A DNA stretch of 64,000 nt from Deuterostichococcus epilithicus (lineage: Eukaryota > Chlorophyta > Trebouxiophyceae > Prasiolales > Stichococcaceae): the NCBI GenBank assembly GCA_033439295.1, contig JAVTLE010000008.1, forward strand, positions 310,001-374,000, given 5' to 3'. How positions within the stretch are numbered: the first letter of the stretch is position 1; each line of letters opens with the position of its first letter. The position numbers and the translations under genes were made by a program. The notes beneath the pieces are model-generated. The model had not been told where the DNA came from and did no database searches. It worked only from the letters and a program-made list of their open reading frames with translations. Positions 36,374 through 48,100 of the stretch are shown here, one piece after another.

Positions 36374-37302
36374 CGCAGCAGCAGGATGGCCGGCAGGGCC
36401 GGGGCCAGCAGGACGACCGCCGCCGCTGAGCAGGCGCCGCTGATGCGCCGCTGAGAAGCTGCTGCCTCTAACGAAGGCGGCGTGTTCCGGGCTGGATGAG
36501 GGATCAGTGCTCGTGGTGGCGGCGGTCGACTGCGGCCGGCTGCTTGTTGCCAGCAAGCAGCTTTGAGCGCTGCATTTGTTGACATACAGCTGGTAAGTTT
36601 GGCAACGTCAGGGCAAGCCTGGACTCAAGTGCGAGGAAAGGGAGTTCAACATACATTACATCGGGCAGCGACTTCGGATGTGCGTTGATCAGTTGCGTTC
36701 TCGTTGTCCAACCTGTATGTCGCACGGTCGCACTGTGATGATGTGCGATTGCAAGAATGCGCGGCAGCGTGCGCAGTGGCATTGTTCGATCACATGTCGG
36801 TCCGGCTTCGAAGCTGCAGTCAGTGGATTATTGCCTGATATCAACATTTAGCACATGCCAAGCAGCAGGCCCTGTGATGCCCGCACATCTGGCGCCATTT
36901 GCACATGCTGTTGCCAGGTGCTGTTTTCACCCACTAGACGACCCGAACCTGCCGCATCGGGAAGCCAAGCCACAGTGTTGGCAGCGTGCTGCCATTTCAA
37001 AATCCTAGATGCAATGTTCAAAGCCAATTGAAGAGGTGTTCGGCAAAGTTGTATCTGCCCGCCAATCTAGGCAGCTGCGGTGCCAGCTGGGTGTTGTTGC
37101 TGCGAGTCATCGTCAAGTTAGTTGCGTTTCACTTCATCATAGTGTTACGATACATTGAATCTACGACTGGAGGCCAGTTCGTGCTGCGCGACTCACCTCT
37201 CGCCTGCTTCACCCAACGTCATCACTCGACATCCGTTTGATCCCAACTTGTTCGAAGCCATACCAGCAATTGATTTGCAGAGAACTTTGCGCAGTGGTTT
37301 GT
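36374..37302. other. Intergenic, about 930 bp
   Basis: Between the small unrecognised gene and ARL5, both on +. Nothing recognisable on either strand. Confidence 0.4.
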
Positions 37303-38777
37303 ATGGGACAGCTCTTCTCGTCATTATGGACAACACTTTTCGCCAGCAAAGAGTTGAAGATTGTGATGGTTGGTGAGTTCTCGCCGAAGCCTTCCGAGAG
37401 CGTTGCTGAGCGTGAGGCTGGTGTAAAGCAGTTGAATCTCGAGCAGTGGATAGTTCTGCGTGCGACCTGGTCTTACCCTGATGTTGCACGGAGGAGCATG
37501 AGCGCCAGAACCGCACCGCTGACGTCCCGTGCCCGCAAATCAGGTATTGTTCGCCATGTGCAGGTCTGGACAACGCAGGCAAGACGACGATCCTGTACCA
37601 GCTGCACCTCGGCCAGAAGATCGTGACCCACCCGACGGTGGGCAGCAATGTGGAACAGGTCAAACACGGCAACCTGACCTTCGAGGTGGGTTCGGGCTGC
37701 AATGCTGTTGCCATGCTGCTTTCAGGAGGATGTCTCCAATGCCACACCGCGTGCTGGCATGGCAGCCCAGACCAACTGCCACTCCGGGGCACTGGTCATA
37801 CGGGCCTCACCTGTGGCTGCCCTGACCTGCGGTCGGTTGGTGGGAGCAGAGCTAGCACTGACCACTGTGCGGAAATGTGCCTGCAGGTGTGGGACCTGGG
37901 CGGGCAGGCCAATCTGCGGCCATCGTGGGCAACGTATTACCAGCAGACGGACTGTGTCATCCTGGTAAGCAAACCTTGCGCCGGACTGGCAAAGGCATGA
38001 CGTACTGCTTCTCGATGGAGTGCAATGGTGACTGAGCGACCTGCCAATGTTCACCTGACGGTCAGCGCCGCGCTTGCCCGCCTCGCGGCAACACTCGCTG
38101 CGACGCTCGCAAGCAGCGCCGTGGCCGCTTGATCGCATTGACAGTGCGGAGGCTGATCCGTGCCATGGTCCCCGTGCCATGGTCCGGCATCGCCGCCACA
38201 TGATTGGAAGCAATGCCCCCAGGTGGTGGACAGCACAGACCGGGGCCGCGTGGGCATTGCGCGCAAGGAGCTGGGGGGTCTGCTGTCGCACGAGCACCTG
38301 GAGGAGGTGCCCGTGCTCATCCTGGCCAACAAGAAGGACCTGCGGGACGCGATGACCGTCGGCGAGCTCACCGCAGCGCTGCAGCTCACCGACGTCAAGG
38401 TGGGCTGCCAGGTGCCATGTGCTAGCTAATCCTGCGCGGGCCTGTACTGGAAGAGCACGCTCCTGTGCCGACCCGCGGAGCCTGCCTGGTGTCAGGGTGG
38501 CCAGCCGAAGGTGCAGCCCGGGGCGCAGGGCGGCATCGCTGGAGGACCCACCTCTTACTTTGCCAGGAGTGCACTGTGACGTTGATGGTGCGGTGCTCAA
38601 CCTGTGAATGCTCACAGGGCTCTTGTCCAGGCTTGACGCACGCACACATGGATGCAGGTGGACTGGCACATGCAGGCCACGTGCGCTACCACGGGCGATG
38701 GCTTGTCGGAGGGCTTCGACTGGATCGCGCAGCGGCTACAGGGTGACAAGGCGCCGCCTCGGCGGGTCATGCGGTAG
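37303..38777 (+). CDS. ARL5: ARL5-type small GTPase (188 aa)
   Basis: ARF-like GTPase of the Golgi/endosome trafficking group. Five exons, 37303-37372, 37564-37685, 37887-37964, 38223-38399 and 38658-38777, sum to 567 nt. MGQLFSSLW gives Gly2 for N-myristoylation and an amphipathic helix. G1: [14 protein letters not shown]. Switch [13 protein letters not shown]3: [22 protein letters not shown], then G4 NKKD and G5 TCATTGDG follow. The wording [10 protein letters not shown] and SNVEQV is ARL5-like rather than ARF1 or ARL8. The C terminus ends RRVMR, slightly longer than usual. Convergent with the plastid-type gene. Confidence 0.93.
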
Positions 38778-39209
38778 CGCCAGCACATACATCGGCCTAG
38801 ACCATCCAGACGGACAGACGACAGACGGACACAAGTGTCTGCAGCACAGCCCATGTGGCTTGAGATCGAGTTGGCGTTTTGTTGAAATCAAAGCGAAGGT
38901 TGCAAGGTGCCAGACATAGGCTGCAGTCCCTCCGAATGCCGTGCCGTCTCCAATACTCTGGTGCCACCACACCCACGGTGGGTCTCTGGAGCGCTACCAT
39001 CCCAATGGTCAACGTTTCTATCGTGCCGCTCTTCATCTCGACAGCAGTGCACCGCCCAAAGCTTCGTTCAACTAGACCCACGAATTCACCATGCGCGGCT
39101 CCTGACTTGCCCTGGTGGTGTTGTAGCCTCGAATGCAATGCTGCATCATGCGCCTCCAGTGACTGCACCCCCTCAGGCCTTCCCCATCCACATTGGACCT
39201 GCACCTTCC
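38778..39209. other. Convergent 3' intergenic region
   Basis: 432 bp between the stop codons of ARL5 (+) and the plastid-type gene (-). No gene seen. Confidence 0.45.
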
Positions 39210-41077
39210 TCAATCAAGGTAGAACAGAGCCACCACTCGCCGTGCCTCTGACGCCTCCCGGCAAGTCTCCAACAGTAGCCGGCTGTCATGGAATGCGAAG
39301 CAGATGACCTGCGACAGAGCAGCCGCTCGTCAGGAGATGGCTGGGCACTGTCCATGCAATCAGGCAGCAAGGTCTAGACAGGCAGCTCGGGTCCCGAACC
39401 ATGTCCCGGCAGGACTGGCATGCCACACGCGGCATCTCACCTGCTTCACCCTCGAGACGATATCCTGGTTGCATATCCTACACGCAAAAACCACCAGCGC
39501 TTCTGATCGCAGCCCGCTTCAAGGCGTTGGTGCATCGGATCATGCGCTTTGTAGGGATGGCAACATGAGTCACCCCTGTGCTGTTGCACTGTCAGCTGCT
39601 TACGTACCTGCTGGCCTCCACGAGGGACAAATGGTCTGCCTCAGGCTTCGAGATCACATTCTTCACCTGCGCATGCCACACCGTGCGCTTACACAGTGCT
39701 CAAGGCGTCCGGCGCCAAGGCAAGACTCGCCAGAGGCGCTCGAGGGAGCCAAGACGCGACGCAGCCAGCCCGCCGCACGCCGCACCAACAGAACAGGAAC
39801 AGTCTGATCCGTTGCGGCGTCCGGCGCGCGGGCGAGCAGAGGAAACAAGCGTTATGGCAGGTGCTCTGCACAGCTCCACGCCAGCGATTGCCAAGGCTAC
39901 CCATGCTCCACAGCAAGACGGACATAATTCCGCCAGGTATGCGAAAATTTCTGCAGCACCTCCGCCAGCAGCTCCTGGCTCTCCGGCGGCTGCAGGCTGA
40001 GCGACTGCGGCAGCACCACCGTCAGCAGGTCGGGCTTCTCGGCGCGCAGCGCCCCCCGGATCACCGCGGCGTTCGTGCCCGTCGCCCCCGATGTGTAGAT
40101 GTGATTGCCCTGCGGCAACACATCGCATCCCGTGTGCTTGCATACCCGCTGTGCCTGCTCATCACTGCTTGCAACCAGCGCGCCGCGGCGTGCGGGCATC
40201 GAGCCAGCGTCAGCAGCATCGTCACTGGCAGTGCACTGCAGTTGCGCAGGTGGGACAACGGCGAGCAGCAATCCTGGATGTGAAGGCCGGCATTGCGATT
40301 ACCCTACAACTGCAACCAAAAGGTCAGCGCGGGCCTCACCGTCAGGACCATGGCGTAGCTGAGCACCTCGATGAGCTGCTGGTGCATCCACCCCATGTTC
40401 CGGGTGCCAAAGAAGCCGATTTCCTTCGGCCCATTCTGCTGCATGGCTATGAGCTCCTGCACGGCCATCGCATGTCCCGAGTTCAAGCTTCTGCGGATGT
40501 ACGACCGCTGCCGCTGCAGCTGGCATGGACGCTCTTGCACCATGTGTGTTAGGCCGACACCATCATGCGGCCACGGTTTGCGTCAGCGCACCGCGGCGTT
40601 GCCACAGACTGCCATGCCCCAACAAAATATGAACGGCGCTGACACGTGACTCACCGCCAGGTAGTCTAGGTCTCCTGAGCCTTTGAGGGGGCCATCATCA
40701 TCCTCCCGCTCCTGCACCGCAAGTCCCGGCCCCTCGACAACAGCGTCGCCCTGCGTCGGCAGCGGCTTGCGGCCGCGCCCATTGGTGTCGCCGTTCGGTA
40801 GCTCCGGTCCGCCGAACCCCCTGGCAGCGTCGCCTGTGGCCCCTGCTAGCACGCTGCGCCTGCGCCGGCAGTCCGGGCGCCGCGCCAAGTTGCTGCACAC
40901 GCGTGGCGGTTGCTGCTGCGGCCTGGCGAGGCACAGCGGCAACCGTGGGCAACGACGGCAGGGCGGGTGTGAATTGCCGAGATCAGTTTGCGATGGCAGA
41001 TCACAGGCTCGCTGCAGCACACTCCGACCAGCAAACGTAAGGAGGGAGTGCCGGTGTGTGTGCAGGCCGAACTGCAT
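39210..41077 (-). CDS. Plastid/cyanobacterial-type conserved protein (294 aa)
   Basis: Six reverse-strand exons, 41077-40655, 40456-40340, 40109-39960, 39666-39608, 39477-39441 and 39308-39210, sum to 885 nt. The first about 90 residues are Arg/Ser/Pro-rich without homology, consistent with a chloroplast transit peptide. The conserved core reads SGDLDYLA, KEIGFFGTRNMGWMHQQLIE, YTSGATGTNAAVIRG, RAEKPDLLTVVLPQSL, QPPESQELL, VKNVISKPEADHL, ICNQDIVSRVKQVICFAFHD and the C-terminal VALFYLD. I recognise this as a family conserved in land-plant plastids and cyanobacteria. The GTxN...SGATGTN pattern suggests a Rossmann-like nucleotide-binding fold (DprA/LOG-like). The biochemical role is unknown to me. 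A 37-nt microexon (39441-39477) is needed to keep the conserved block intact. Divergent from FAM98. Confidence 0.88.
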
Positions 41078-41433
41078 CGCTGTTTCACCACTGCGGCATG
41101 CGTGGATCGGTCGCTCGCGACCTCAGCCACCGGTGAGATCAAGCACACAATCTGGCGTGAGCTGGATCACGCCGAGAGAGGACAGCGTTTTGAAAAGGGG
41201 TGTGCATATTGCAATATGTCCAGCTGCACAGAGCTCGAAGCTAATCGCACGCATGTCCATTTATAGCAAAATCTTTCCCATAAACACTCGTCGGAAGTCG
41301 GCCTGCGATTCCCCTGCGATTCCCTTCCACTTACAAGCCAGCTGGGCAACTTGTGCATCTGCGCTTCGGCCTCTGCCCAGCCTCGTGTCTGACAAATTCA
41401 CGTCGAGCAAACATCCCTGCGAACCTAAACCAG
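41078..41433. promoter_or_regulatory. Shared divergent promoter region
   Basis: 356 bp separate the start codons of the plastid-type gene (-) and FAM98 (+), short enough to act as one bidirectional promoter. No TATA box. Confidence 0.5.
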
Positions 41434-44400
41434 ATGGCTTCGTCGAGTGGTGCTGAATCATTCACCACCAACTATGCAGCGGAGGTCCTTGATCGACTGG
41501 ACGACTGCGGGTGCGCTGCGGCGCAGCACCAGAGAGCTGTTTACACATTTCCAGCCTCACTCAGGCTGGTTAGGGCCATGTTCTACATCGCATCAACGGC
41601 AGCACCATGAGACACTGACCTGAATCGAAGCATCAAGTTTGGTACCTGACGGCATCGCGAGTGACAAATCAGGTGCTTGCATCGAGCGTTCATCATGGTG
41701 CGCAGCTTCAAGCAGGACATCTCTGAGGCCGACCTGCTGGGAGGCGATGTGCGGGAGCCGCTGCGCGCAGCGTGCTCGCAGCTTGCGGCAGCAGTCTTGG
41801 CCATATCGGCAACCGCGCCGCCGCTAGACTCGGACAATACTCTTGAGGCACGCTGAGCGCTCCTGTCTCGGCAGCTGGTAGATCACCAGATCGTGGAGCT
41901 TGCCTTGTTGTGACACGGAGTCCGGCCTGGCCGATGCAGCCCTTGCAGCATTACATTCTGTGGCTGTGACAGTGCCAGGATGTTAGTGCTACAATCTGGT
42001 TCAATGCCGGTGATTGGGTGAACATGCACGCAGGGCGCGGTGGCGGAGGTGCAGCGCGCCGTCGGCAGTGAGGCGGACGCCGGCGATGGCCACCTAGACA
42101 CAGCCCTGCGACGCCTGACGCACTCGCTGGACCCCGGCAGCGCAGCAACACAGCGCATCCAGGTGCGGATGCACCGCAGTGCATGTCCTGGCCGCCGCTG
42201 TGGCTTGGCGACACCAGAGCGGGGCCGCCTGCACAGCCAGGCCGCAGGCCCGCGGGGCTGGAGGCATCCTCAGAGGCTCGTCCGGCGGCGCCTTGCGGCT
42301 CTCAGGCTTCTCAGCGACTGCAAGCCGTGTGCTGGGAATTCTGTCACAATCCCCCCTCACGACCGTCGTTTGGCACGCAGCAGGTTGTGGAGGAGCTGGT
42401 GGGGTACCTGCAGGCGGGCCGCATGCTGGCCGCGGCGGCGCACGGCAAGCAGCCGCCGGTCGCCCAGATGGCGGCGCTGGCCGCGGACATCGGCAGCGCC
42501 AACACTGATGCGCCCGAAGCTATGGAGGTCGATGGTGCGACTTGGTCTCGCCCCCTGATGTTGCCCTGCTGTAACTTCCTGGCCCCCAGCACAGTAACAC
42601 ATGCAATGCAAGCATGGCATTGGGGAGTGTTGCTACATTTTCTGGCCAATGGCTCCTTCACAGGCTGGGCAGTTCTCTGAAGATTATTGACCGTGCTGTT
42701 CCATGCCGGATGTCTTCGGCCCTGTGCAGCCGTTGCTGACCACCGCCAGCGCACCAGCCGCAGGCAATGCGATGTGTCTGCGCAGCTGCCCTCCGCTCCT
42801 TCACAGCTTGATGCGAGCACGTATCGCAGGCAATGCGGCGGCGGTGTTCCCGCAGCTGCCCACCAGCCCTCCACGGCCCGATTGGTTTGATGCAACCACC
42901 GTTTGCAGGCGATGCGGCAGCGGTGTCGGCGCTGCTGCACAGCCTGGCGGAGGCGCTGCAGGTGGTCGTCGCGGGGCGCGGCGCCGACCAGGTCGTGGCG
43001 GACATGGCGGGATGCGCAGACGCGCTGCTGGCGCAGCTGCCGCATGGCTACAGCGAGCCGCTGCTGCGGCAGGACGACCTCTCCGAGGCGCAGGTGGCGC
43101 ACCCCAGATCCCTTTCGACCCTGGCAGATGCCCAGGTCCTGTTCTCAAGAGCTTCAGGTCCGGCAGCGCTACATAGCTACATCGCTGTGAGTTGCTGTCC
43201 CAGTGCGGCGGAGCTTTGGTACTCTCAGAGCTGAAGTGCCACCACCTTGAGGTGCATTGCTACTGTATAGAAGAAGCAGATTTGAAGCAGTACATGTCAA
43301 CACCTTTTACCCGGTGTCGAGCAGGTGAGGCAGCTAGAGGAGATTGATGCTGGGCTGCGGGCGGAGCACAAGCTGCGGCGGCACATGCTGACCGAGCGAG
43401 CAAAGGCGAGTATGGAAGGCGTCCCTGCGTTACCCTGTGTGCAGGCGTGCCACAGCCGTGCTGCAGAAGTGCTGCAGACTGCGTGAATGTATAGTCACGC
43501 TTTCATTGTTTGAAACGACCGAGCTGTTATTCAATGGTTGGCATGCTTCCATCCCGCACAGGTGACGCTGCAGTCGTTCCTGTGGTCCAAGCGCTTGAGA
43601 GAGCGCGGCACGGAAGCGCAGGCAGCGGCGGTAGCGTCGCGCGGTGAGGCCGCCATGATGGCCGAGCCGTCCATCTCCGTTGAGGACATCTTCACCTTCC
43701 GCCAGGGTGCAGCGCCTCCAGGGTTTCCACATCCCTCACCGGCTCACGGTCGACAGACACGCATGGTGTCGCAGACTGTCGCAGGATGCTGTGTGCGGCA
43801 GCAGCAGCCGGCCCGGCGCATGGTCAGCAGCAGCAGCCACGTAGACACGGAGGGGTTCCCATGAAGCGGTCGCCATGCGGACCCCCATCCTGAGTCGCGG
43901 GCCTGCGTCCGATGCAGCGGACCTGGCAGCCATGGGCGCCCGGGTGACCAGCGGCACGGGCGGTGGGGCGCGCGCCAGCGTCAAGAGCGTGGTCATCGGC
44001 GCGGTGCCGGACCGCGGCGGCCGCGCCGAGGGCCGCGAGGCGCAGTCGCTGGCCAACATGCCTGCGTTCACCGCCCGCAAGGGCGGCCCCGCTGGTGTGT
44101 GCGCGCACTCGATCTTGCAGCGCCGATGGGTGAAGCTGTGGAAGCGGTCGCCGCTGCGCCTCGCTCATCAAGGGGAAGCCGACAGACCTCATCGTCATGC
44201 CATCCTGCTTCCGAAATCGGTTGTTGGGAGAGCTCCGAAAGCCAGCTGCAAATGCAAACCGTGCACAGCCTTGCTGTCTTCAGGCGGAGGCGGCCGCGGG
44301 GGTGGCCGCGCCGGCAATTGGGGTGGTGGAGGGCATAGAGGTGGCCGCGGCGGCGGTGATGGCGGCGGGGGTGGTCGAGGCGGCGGCGACCGCGGCGGAG

Positions 44401-44438
44401 GAGGCCGTGGCGGCGGCAAGCGCCACCGCAACAAGTAG
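41434..44438 (+). CDS. FAM98: FAM98-like RGG-tail protein (about 413 aa)
   Basis: FAM98 proteins are RNA-binding; in animals they join the tRNA-splicing ligase complex. Exons: 41434-41510, 41706 to about 41847, 42034-42162, 42384-42534, 42909-43093, 43325-43405, 43562-43706, 43918-44094, 44284-44438. Diagnostic pieces: YAAEVLDRLDDCG, ELVGYLQAGRML, HKLRRHMLTERA, VTLQSFLWSKR, PSISVEDIFTFRQ, SVVIGAVPDRGGR, NMPAFTARKGG. They end in a Gly-rich RGG tail (HRGGRGGGD) closing KRHRNK. The domain order is that of FAM98A/B. Intron 6 requires a GC donor (GCGAGT) to join ERAK to VTLQ. The end of exon 2 is uncertain: a GC donor at 41848 gives an open frame, while the next GT lies beyond an in-frame stop. 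The function in algae is not established. Confidence 0.85.
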
Positions 44439-45141
44439 CAACAGGTTTAGGCGCGTGTTTTAAGTGAACGTAAGGTTGCATAGGTGCTGCCTGTCGCGGC
44501 GATCCGTAGGAAGTGCCGCGAGCTAGTGGGCCGACAAAGGCAAGGGAGCGAGACAGGGGAGATTCTCAGGGCGATCCCCGCGAATCCGCGGCGCAGCACG
44601 CTCCTGCTGTCCTAGCAATTCGGTATTTTCAATGCTCTTCGGCCTCAGGTTGTGATGTGACGCTCGTGATTGCGCACTATGAAGCACTAGCGAACAGCTC
44701 TACAGGCGGCCTGCGGCCAACGTACGGAACCGTCGAGGTATTGCCATCTTTCGAACGCGCCGTTTTTGTGCAAAGCAGCCGGCAGCTGCCGGACATCGAC
44801 TTGCGCGTTGGCCTCGCATACCTTCGTCCTCGCATTCTGTCAGGTTGGTAGCCTGGAGATGCACCTCTCCAGGGCTTGTGTGTTAAAACCGGTACCAGGC
44901 TCCTTCGCCTTGAACATCCGCCCAAATACGCGGGTGCAGCCTCGCCGCTGCTGCGCATGTGTAGCACGCGCGCGCATGGAGTGCTCGTGCGCCGTCGAAC
45001 GGATTTACGAGGGTACTGCCAAGTTGCCCAGAGTAGTGAACATCCGGACAGCCTTGGGAAGCCTGCCCGGCCTAGCGCCACAGCGGTAGCGACACGCCTG
45101 ATTGCATACTGCACGCGCGAGATGTGAGGCTCGCCTACAGG
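44439..45141. other. Intergenic, about 700 bp
   Basis: Between FAM98 and the CUE-Smr gene, both on +. Short open frames only, none with recognisable content. Presumed terminator of one gene and promoter of the other. Confidence 0.4.
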
Positions 45142-48100
45142 ATGGCAACAACCGCTTGTCGACGGAGGCATCACAACTCGTTTCAAACAACGTACCCTGC
45201 AATCGCCGTGCAGGGCTCAGACATGGCGGTGGTGGCAACGACACGCCTGGAGGAGCTGCAAGACATGTTTCCGCAGCACAATTTCGGCACCATCAAGGAT
45301 GTGCTCAACCAGGCAAGCGCGCTGCCGCCTGGTGTCAGCACCAGAATTGCATGTTTCTTGCAGCTGTCGTGTAGCCCAGCCTCCTCGACCGAACAACACG
45401 ATCCGTCTGCACGGCGGCTGGAATCACACCACTCGCTCTGACATCTTGTCGACAGACGTCACAAGGCATTCGTGGGACATGTGGCCTTGGTTTCCGCACA
45501 CACAGGTGGGTGCAGAACGCGCACTGGACATGCTGCTGGACATGGCGACGGACAGCGGCGGCTCGGCGTCGCACGCCGTGGACATCGAGCCGTCGCAGCT
45601 CCTGGGGTCGCTGTTCCCACGCGAGGAGCGGCCCGCCCTGGCGGCCCGGGCCGCCGGCCTCATGTCCTCGCGACCCGCTACCTACGAGGCGCCTTCTGAG
45701 CCGAGCTTCAGCACGTCGTGGGGCGCCAGCTCCTTCAACTCCCAAGTGCCGTTCCAGACGCACGACTCGTACGTCGCCAGCAACGGCCTGGCGGCCGTGC
45801 GGCAGCTCTCCCCGCCGCACGGCCCGGCCGCCGTGCCCCCGCTGCACGGCCCCGCACCCGGCCCCGCGCCTGGCGTGTTTGCCGGGCAGCGGCGCTGGTG
45901 GCCCTCCTGGCAGGGCGGTAAGCCCCTGGCGCAGCCGCTGGCGGCGGCCAATGCGGCGGCGGCAAACAGTGGCGCGATGGATGATGATGACTCATCGGTT
46001 GCTGAGCTGCTGCAGACGCTGCACAGCTGCAGCGACGACAGCGACTCTGACGCTGGCGCCTCCAGCATGACGGGTTCTGCTGCCGGTGTCACGGCCGCCG
46101 GCCACGCCTGCCGCTCGGCCGGCAAGCCGCCCATTGGCGGCAAGCGCTCCCGCGACGCCAGCCCCGTGCCGGCTGCGCCGGCGGCGGCGCAGTTGCCTGC
46201 GCCCAAGCTGTGGCCGTACGAGCCGGCCTGGACTGCATCCCCTGCGCCATCGCCGCGCCTGGCGGTGGACAAGGCGATGAACATGGCAACCGGCAGTGAG
46301 GATAGCGATGTAGATGAAGACACCTCAATAGACCTGCTACTAGCAGACATCATGGGAATCGACACCAAGAATGCAGGGGCCAACACCGGGCAGGCGGAAG
46401 TAACATCCGCAGACACCGAACTTGAGCACTACGGCTGGTCCAGTGGGGCCTCTGCTGAGGTAGAGCAGCTGCAGGGCATCGGCTCAGAGCAGGCTCTGGG
46501 TTTGCAGGCTGTCTCCCAGGGCAGTGTGATGAAGGGGGGTGCAGGTTCAGATGCGGGCTGGGGAGCAGCAGCTGCCGAACTGGCGAACAATACCAAGGTT
46601 GCACCGAACAAGGTTGTGCCAGACAGCTGCGCCATTGATGTTTGCGATGTGGTGTCGCGCCCCGCGTCTGCTCAAGGCTCCGGCTCCGGCTCCAGTGCCG
46701 GCCGCTGCGGCCGCCGCGGCGTCTACAGCCCTCCGATTGGCGACAGTCCCCGCCTGCCAGCGGGGCTGCCCGCCGCCTCACACGCCAGCTGGAACGACTG
46801 CAATGGCTGGTCGCCGCGCCTCGCCAACGGCACCACAGCCATCGTTGCCAAGCACCCCAGCGGCCGCTCTGCGGCCGCCAGCAACTACTCCCTGGCAGGC
46901 GGCAGGGGCAGGCTCAAGGGCAGGGCCAGCGGCAGCGGCAGCGCCGCCTCGCGGCCGCCGTCGTCTGTCGGCTCTGCCAGCGGCGACGCATCGTCGACGG
47001 ATGGCGGCAACTGGAACGATTCGTGCGCTCTTTCGATCTCTCCTTGCTTCTAGCGAGGTCCCAATGTCTGATTTGAGGACTCATCCGTGTGTCAGCTGTT
47101 TAGCTGCCGGCGGCACCATGTGCAAGCCTTCAAGCCACCAGTCTGTTCTCCCTCGTCACATTCGCAGTTGCATTGACACTCCTAAATATCATGGCGCTGC
47201 GCAGAGGGAGTAGCTGGGAACATGCCCTTACCAAACAGTGTGTCCAGGGAGCTGCCGTGTGCGTCAGCTGCATACCCCTTGTGACGCTACTCTTCATGAC
47301 ACTCATAGAAGTATTTAAAACCCACAGAGACACGGCTCTGGACTTCCTGGTGTCGGGCTTCCCGGAGCACGAGGTGCCCTTCCTGCGGGACGTGCTGGCG
47401 GAGCTGGGCGGCGACGCCAATGCCGTCACCACCAAGCTGCTGGAGCTGCGAGCCGACGCGGAGGCGCATCGCCTGGCCATCGAGATGGAGGACCTGCGCG
47501 CGCCGCCGCCGCCGCCGGTGCGCAACCTATATCCCCTTCTTTCGTCCTTCCGGCTTTTGCCGCGCCGCACCGCCTGGTTGTGGAGATGGAGGACTTGCGT
47601 CCGCCGCCACCGCCGCTGCCGCCCCGCCTCTCACTCTTGTTCAAAACAGCAGCAATGGGAGGGTGTGATTACTCTCTGGACGAAGGAGACGCAACAAGAG
47701 GTCGGTCCACCTGTATGCAGCTTTGCATTGGTCAAGAAGTGGCGACTGCCGTCTGTGGTGGCTGAACAGCAGCGGTGCGCCGATCGGCGCCCTGCTGCAC
47801 ATGGACGACTGCCACAGACTGCAGCGCGAGTGCCTGGCAGCAGGGGTTGAGGGTGCACATGTATTTGCCGCAGCATTGCTACCCAGCTGCTGCTGGAGCG
47901 TCCTGCTGTCACACAAATCCTCTGGAGGCACCACAGATGTTCTCGCATGAATTGCTGAGCTTTTCCGAGCATCATCGTCCGAGGGAGTCTGCCAGCCGTC
48001 TCTTACCGACATGCGGAGCTGGCGCAGGTGCGGAAGCTTCTGCTGCACAGATGCTGTGCAGGGCGTGTCCCTGATGCGTCCCTCCCGTCTGATGCATCCC

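Noticed and set aside
39689-40143. Independent genes in the long open frames within 39.7-40.1 kb
   Set aside because: They overlap an intron and exon 3 of the plastid-type gene and carry no homology of their own.
43875-44438. A separate Gly-rich protein gene
   Set aside because: The Gly-rich frame is simply the last exon (RGG tail) of FAM98, joined in phase to exon 8.
45299-45505. Treating the long open frame from 45299 as the start of the CUE-Smr protein
   Set aside because: The part before 45506 contains an intron in this model; the CUE motif at 45223-45312 joins directly to 45506.
45335-46416. Long reverse-strand open frames opposite the CUE-Smr linker exon
   Set aside because: They are GC-driven shadows with Arg/Pro/Ala-rich translations and no domains.
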